From: Coenobita brevimanus
Taxonomy: Eukaryota; Arthropoda; Malacostraca; Decapoda; Coenobitidae
Length of the DNA: 64,000 nt
Direction: 5' to 3'
Assembly (NCBI GenBank): GCA_032717465.1
Contig: CM064691.1
Location: forward strand, 3,431,815 to 3,495,814
The position numbers and the translations under genes are program-made. Each line of letters opens with the position of its first letter. Position 1 is the stretch's first letter. The notes beneath the pieces were generated by a model. It was not told the origin of the DNA. It did not search any database and saw only the letters and a program-made list of their open reading frames with translations. Shown here one piece after another: positions 61,475-64,000 of this stretch.

Positions 61475-61477
61475 TAG

Positions 61478-62065
61478 TGTTGAGAAGCAGGTGTGCTAGC
61501 TACTGTAGGTTGTAGTGTAAAAATCCAGATAGTTTGTGTATTTTTAGTTGCTAGCCACAGTTGCTAGGTAGCCTGCTGTTGTGAGCAGAGATATTTTGTA
61601 AAGTTATGCATTTATTTTTATTTTTTCCTCTGTAAATATTTTATTGGGATGATTGTTATATTATGTAATATTCATATTTAATTTGTTAGAGTGCTACGTA
61701 ATGTAAGAAAGCTCTGGAATATTATGGATGTCTCTGACTTAGAATTGTTGCCGCTAGGAGTACCTATAAAGGCTAGAACGTCCAAAAACGTTTTAAAAGG
61801 ATGGGGGAGAGAGTTGAAGAGTGAGTTTACGTGTGGCCTCGTGATGTTAGTGTGACTCTGGCATTTGTGAAATTAGCTATGCGAACATTGTAATTAACTG
61901 GAAAATAAAGACTACGAATTAGAAGCCTGCGTTATTTTGATGCCTGAGCTGATCTTGTGTATATTCAAAGGCTGACCCTTCAAGGAAAGATTCACTGAGC
62001 GACGTCCTTCCTATACTGAACTACTGTTGTTGAAGCCTGTGGCAATGTGGGATGAGGACGTATCA
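61478..62065 (+). repeat. 3' LTR of right gypsy element
   Basis: 588 bp, TGTTGAGAAG to GACGTATCA. Confidence 0.88.
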
Positions 62066-63112
62066 CGCAAGGTTAAGGTGTATACTGTTAATAAACTGGA
62101 AAGAGATAAGAGCTTTCTAATATTTAACATACGACCATTAACGCCTTAACTACAATTCAAGTGTAACTTATTCCTGCTGGCTCCCATTATTTATTTTCAT
62201 TTTTTTTTCATTCATCTTTAACGTCTCTAGTTCGATTTTTCTTGTTCCTACCTATCTCCCCTTCCACTTAAATTTTTCTGGCTCCTACCTATCTCCCTCT
62301 CCACTTCGATTTTTCAGGTTCCTTCCTTCCACATCGTTATCCTGCATACTTAGAGCTCAACATTTTGCCCTCTAAGTACGAGTAACTGACTCGTGTTCTT
62401 TCCAAGACCGGGTCTAGCGCATGCAACCAAAGGAACAGGGCTCAAACACAGGCTAACCAATCTTACATGCATATTATCATAAAAAGATACAAATGCAGGA
62501 CGCAGTACAAAGACACAGAACAAACACAATATCAGTACATAAGAATAAGAGTTGGACTACAGCAGACCAGGTAGTTGCGGGTGTCACCCAGATGTGGAGG
62601 GTGTCCCGTCAGGTGTGTGCTCTCAAGAGAGGTGCAGGTCTCTTGTCATGTGGTGGATCGTCTGGTGTGGGCTGCAGGGCGGCGTAGACGGAGGCCCTTC
62701 TCTGGTGGGGCCTCGGTGCATATGGTGGCCCTCAGGACTGGGGCCGAACAGGGCGAGCAGGCTTGCTGCTCTGCTCTTGCCCTTTGAGGAGGAGGACGGC
62801 TCACTGGTTGGTCTAGTTAGGTCCTGGCCGGGAATCCTGGGGGCATCCTTCAGCGGCTGGGGGCTGTGGTCTCACCGGCATTGAGATGCCATCAGGGGCT
62901 GCCTGCGGTGTCTCTTCCTCGGGGAGTCCGGCAGTGGCTGGTGATGTCGGGGTGCTGACTGTTGTGAGCACACTCCCAGGGTCACGATGGGACCACTCCA
63001 AACACTCTCCAACAAGAACTCTCCTGGGGAGCGAGCTCCGCTCCTTGAGGTGTGGGGGGAGCGAGAGGAGTGTCCCACTTGGCCTCTGGAGGAGTGAGGC
63101 AAGCAAGGGACG

Positions 63113-63830
63113 TTGCCCTCTAAGGGAGCTGCAGGGGTAGCAGACGAGGGAAGTGCGGTGGATGTTCCCTCCCCGACGGGCAAGGTGGGCGGAGCCGCAG
63201 TTCTGTTAGTCCCTGGGACTGCAGGTGAGTGGAGTATGGTGAACGTCCTCTCCCTGACATGCAAGGTGGGCGTTGTTGCAGCCCTGCTCCCGGTGGGGGC
63301 TGCAGACAAGGGAAGTACGGTGGACATTCCCTCCCTGACAGGCACGGTGGGTGCAGTCCTGCTCCCTGTCGGGGCGCAGACGAAGGAAGTACTGTGGACG
63401 TTCCCTCTCCGACAGGCATAGTGTGCACCGCCGTAGTTGTGCTTTGGCCTGGGAAGGCAGGTGAGAGGAGTATGGTGGATGTCCTCTCCCCAACAAGCAT
63501 GGTGGGCGTTGTCATGGTCCTGCTTCTGGTGGGGGCTGCGGATGAGGGAAGAACGGTGGACGTTCCCTCCCAGACAGGCACTGTGGGTGCTGCTGTGGTT
63601 GTGCTTTAGCCTGGGAAGGCAGGTGAGAGGAGTACAGTGGATGTCCTCTCCTCGACAAGCACGGTGGGCGTTGTTGCCATCTGGCTCCTGGTGTGGCCTG
63701 CAGGTTAGGGAAGTATGGTGGAGCTCCCGCCCTGACGAGCACAATGGGCGTCATCGCGGTCTTGCTTGGGTTTCTAGGTGAGGGAAGGACGGTGGATGTT
63801 CCCTCCCCGGCAAGCACGGTGGGCGTTACC
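63113..63830 (-). repeat. GC-rich 75-81 bp tandem repeat, right arm copy
   Basis: Mirror of 44184-44890. A frame on the - strand spans 62872-63744 (290 codons) and ends with the same QPLMASQCR tail, but the N-terminal repeats are read in a different frame than in the left arm. A small indel near the CAPTGSR junction therefore changed the frame in one arm. This weakens the case for a conserved protein. Confidence 0.7.
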
Positions 63831-64000
63831 GCAGTTGTACTGGGGACTGTGAGAGCACAAGTCCCACCCCTATCCTGGCGAGTGCTGGTCTGGCTGGAGA
63901 ATAGTGTGGTGGGATGGCGTATTTCCCGCTGGCTCCGCTGAGAGGAAGAGGGGCTGCATGGCGGCAGGGTACGTAGGCCCGTCTAGTCTGGGCCCTTTAC

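Larger units (their letters stand above)
56411..62065 (+). mobile_element. Right Ty3/gypsy-type LTR retrotransposon (defective)
   Basis: Order on +: 5' LTR (56411-57000), primer-binding-like site (57003-57020), gag remnant, RNase H remnant, integrase remnant, polypurine tract (61465-61474), 3' LTR (61478-62065). Total 5655 bp. The order RNase H before integrase places it in Ty3/gypsy. Every frame is interrupted. Protease and the RT fingers and palm are missing between the nucleocapsid (ends about 58440) and the RNase H region (starts about 58570). Flanks outside the LTRs (TACAGG versus CGCAAG) show no target-site duplication. Confidence 0.92.
55478..64000. repeat. Right arm of the large inverted duplication (runs off the window)
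   Basis: Reverse complement of 44008-53326. By eye, substitutions are sparse over long stretches (for example 1 change in 72 codons at 58986-59204). Length differs because of the TTAA element, the left-arm integrase deletion and microsatellite length. Confidence 0.93.

Noticed and set aside
45944..62065. Endogenous retrovirus with an envelope gene
   Set aside because: After integrase only about 330 bp precede the polypurine tract, and no envelope-like frame is visible. The element is a gypsy-type LTR retrotransposon.
44008..64000. Giant DNA transposon with terminal inverted repeats carrying the loop gene
   Set aside because: The arms contain complete internal structures of other elements with a shared history, and the outer ends are not visible. 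Inverted segmental duplication explains the data better.

Overview
The window looks like repeat-rich nuclear DNA of an arthropod, most likely a decapod crustacean. The reasons are intron-containing cuticle genes with a Rebers-Riddiford chitin-binding domain, very long simple repeats (TA, GA, CA), tRNA-derived SINE-like units, and decayed retrotransposons at high density. No bacterial-type gene organisation is seen. The taxon is an inference; no ribosomal or mitochondrial marker is present.

Region 1 (1 to about 31 kb) holds three copies of a small pro-resilin-like cuticular protein gene. Copies 1 (8728-11120) and 2 (19690-20601) are on the + strand and copy 3 (28623-29637) is on the - strand. 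Each has three exons, a 4-codon first exon, a 25-codon signal-peptide exon, a 103-codon chitin-binding exon, and the same TATA/initiator promoter with 31 bp spacing. Copies 1 and 2 sit in a roughly 11-12 kb tandem duplication, since upstream and downstream non-coding blocks recur in the same order. Copies 2 and 3 are convergent. The space between them is filled with degenerate minisatellites, partly in mirror arrangement. Non-LTR retrotransposon pieces lie around and inside these genes, including one in intron 2 of copy 1.

Region 2 (about 31 to 44 kb) contains simple repeats, minisatellites, dispersed repeats that look like widely distributed families, a LINE 5' part with an endonuclease domain (40720-41600), and one exon-like open stretch of unknown identity (about 42181-42375, - strand). 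I see no complete gene there.

Region 3 (44008-64000) is a large inverted duplication. The left arm is 44008-53326. The right arm is 55478-64000 and runs off the window. Each arm carries a GC-rich 75-81 bp tandem repeat with long open frames, then a decayed Ty3/gypsy-type LTR retrotransposon (left 45944-52164 on -, right 56411-62065 on +), then an ATCC/GATG-type microsatellite and the 3' tip of a LINE. The two arms are far more alike than the two LTRs of either element. So an old, already defective element was duplicated in inverted orientation more recently. After that, the left arm gained a 1177 bp TTAA-flanked element with piggyBac-like ends and four 171 bp repeats. The right arm keeps the exact empty site.

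The 2.15 kb loop between the arms (53327-55477) carries an intronless, broken gene whose N-terminus resembles a cold-shock (Y-box type) domain. The most interesting objects are this palindrome with its loop gene, the TTAA element with its internal satellite array, and the conserved cuticle-gene promoter. I found no clear new enzymatic or defence system.
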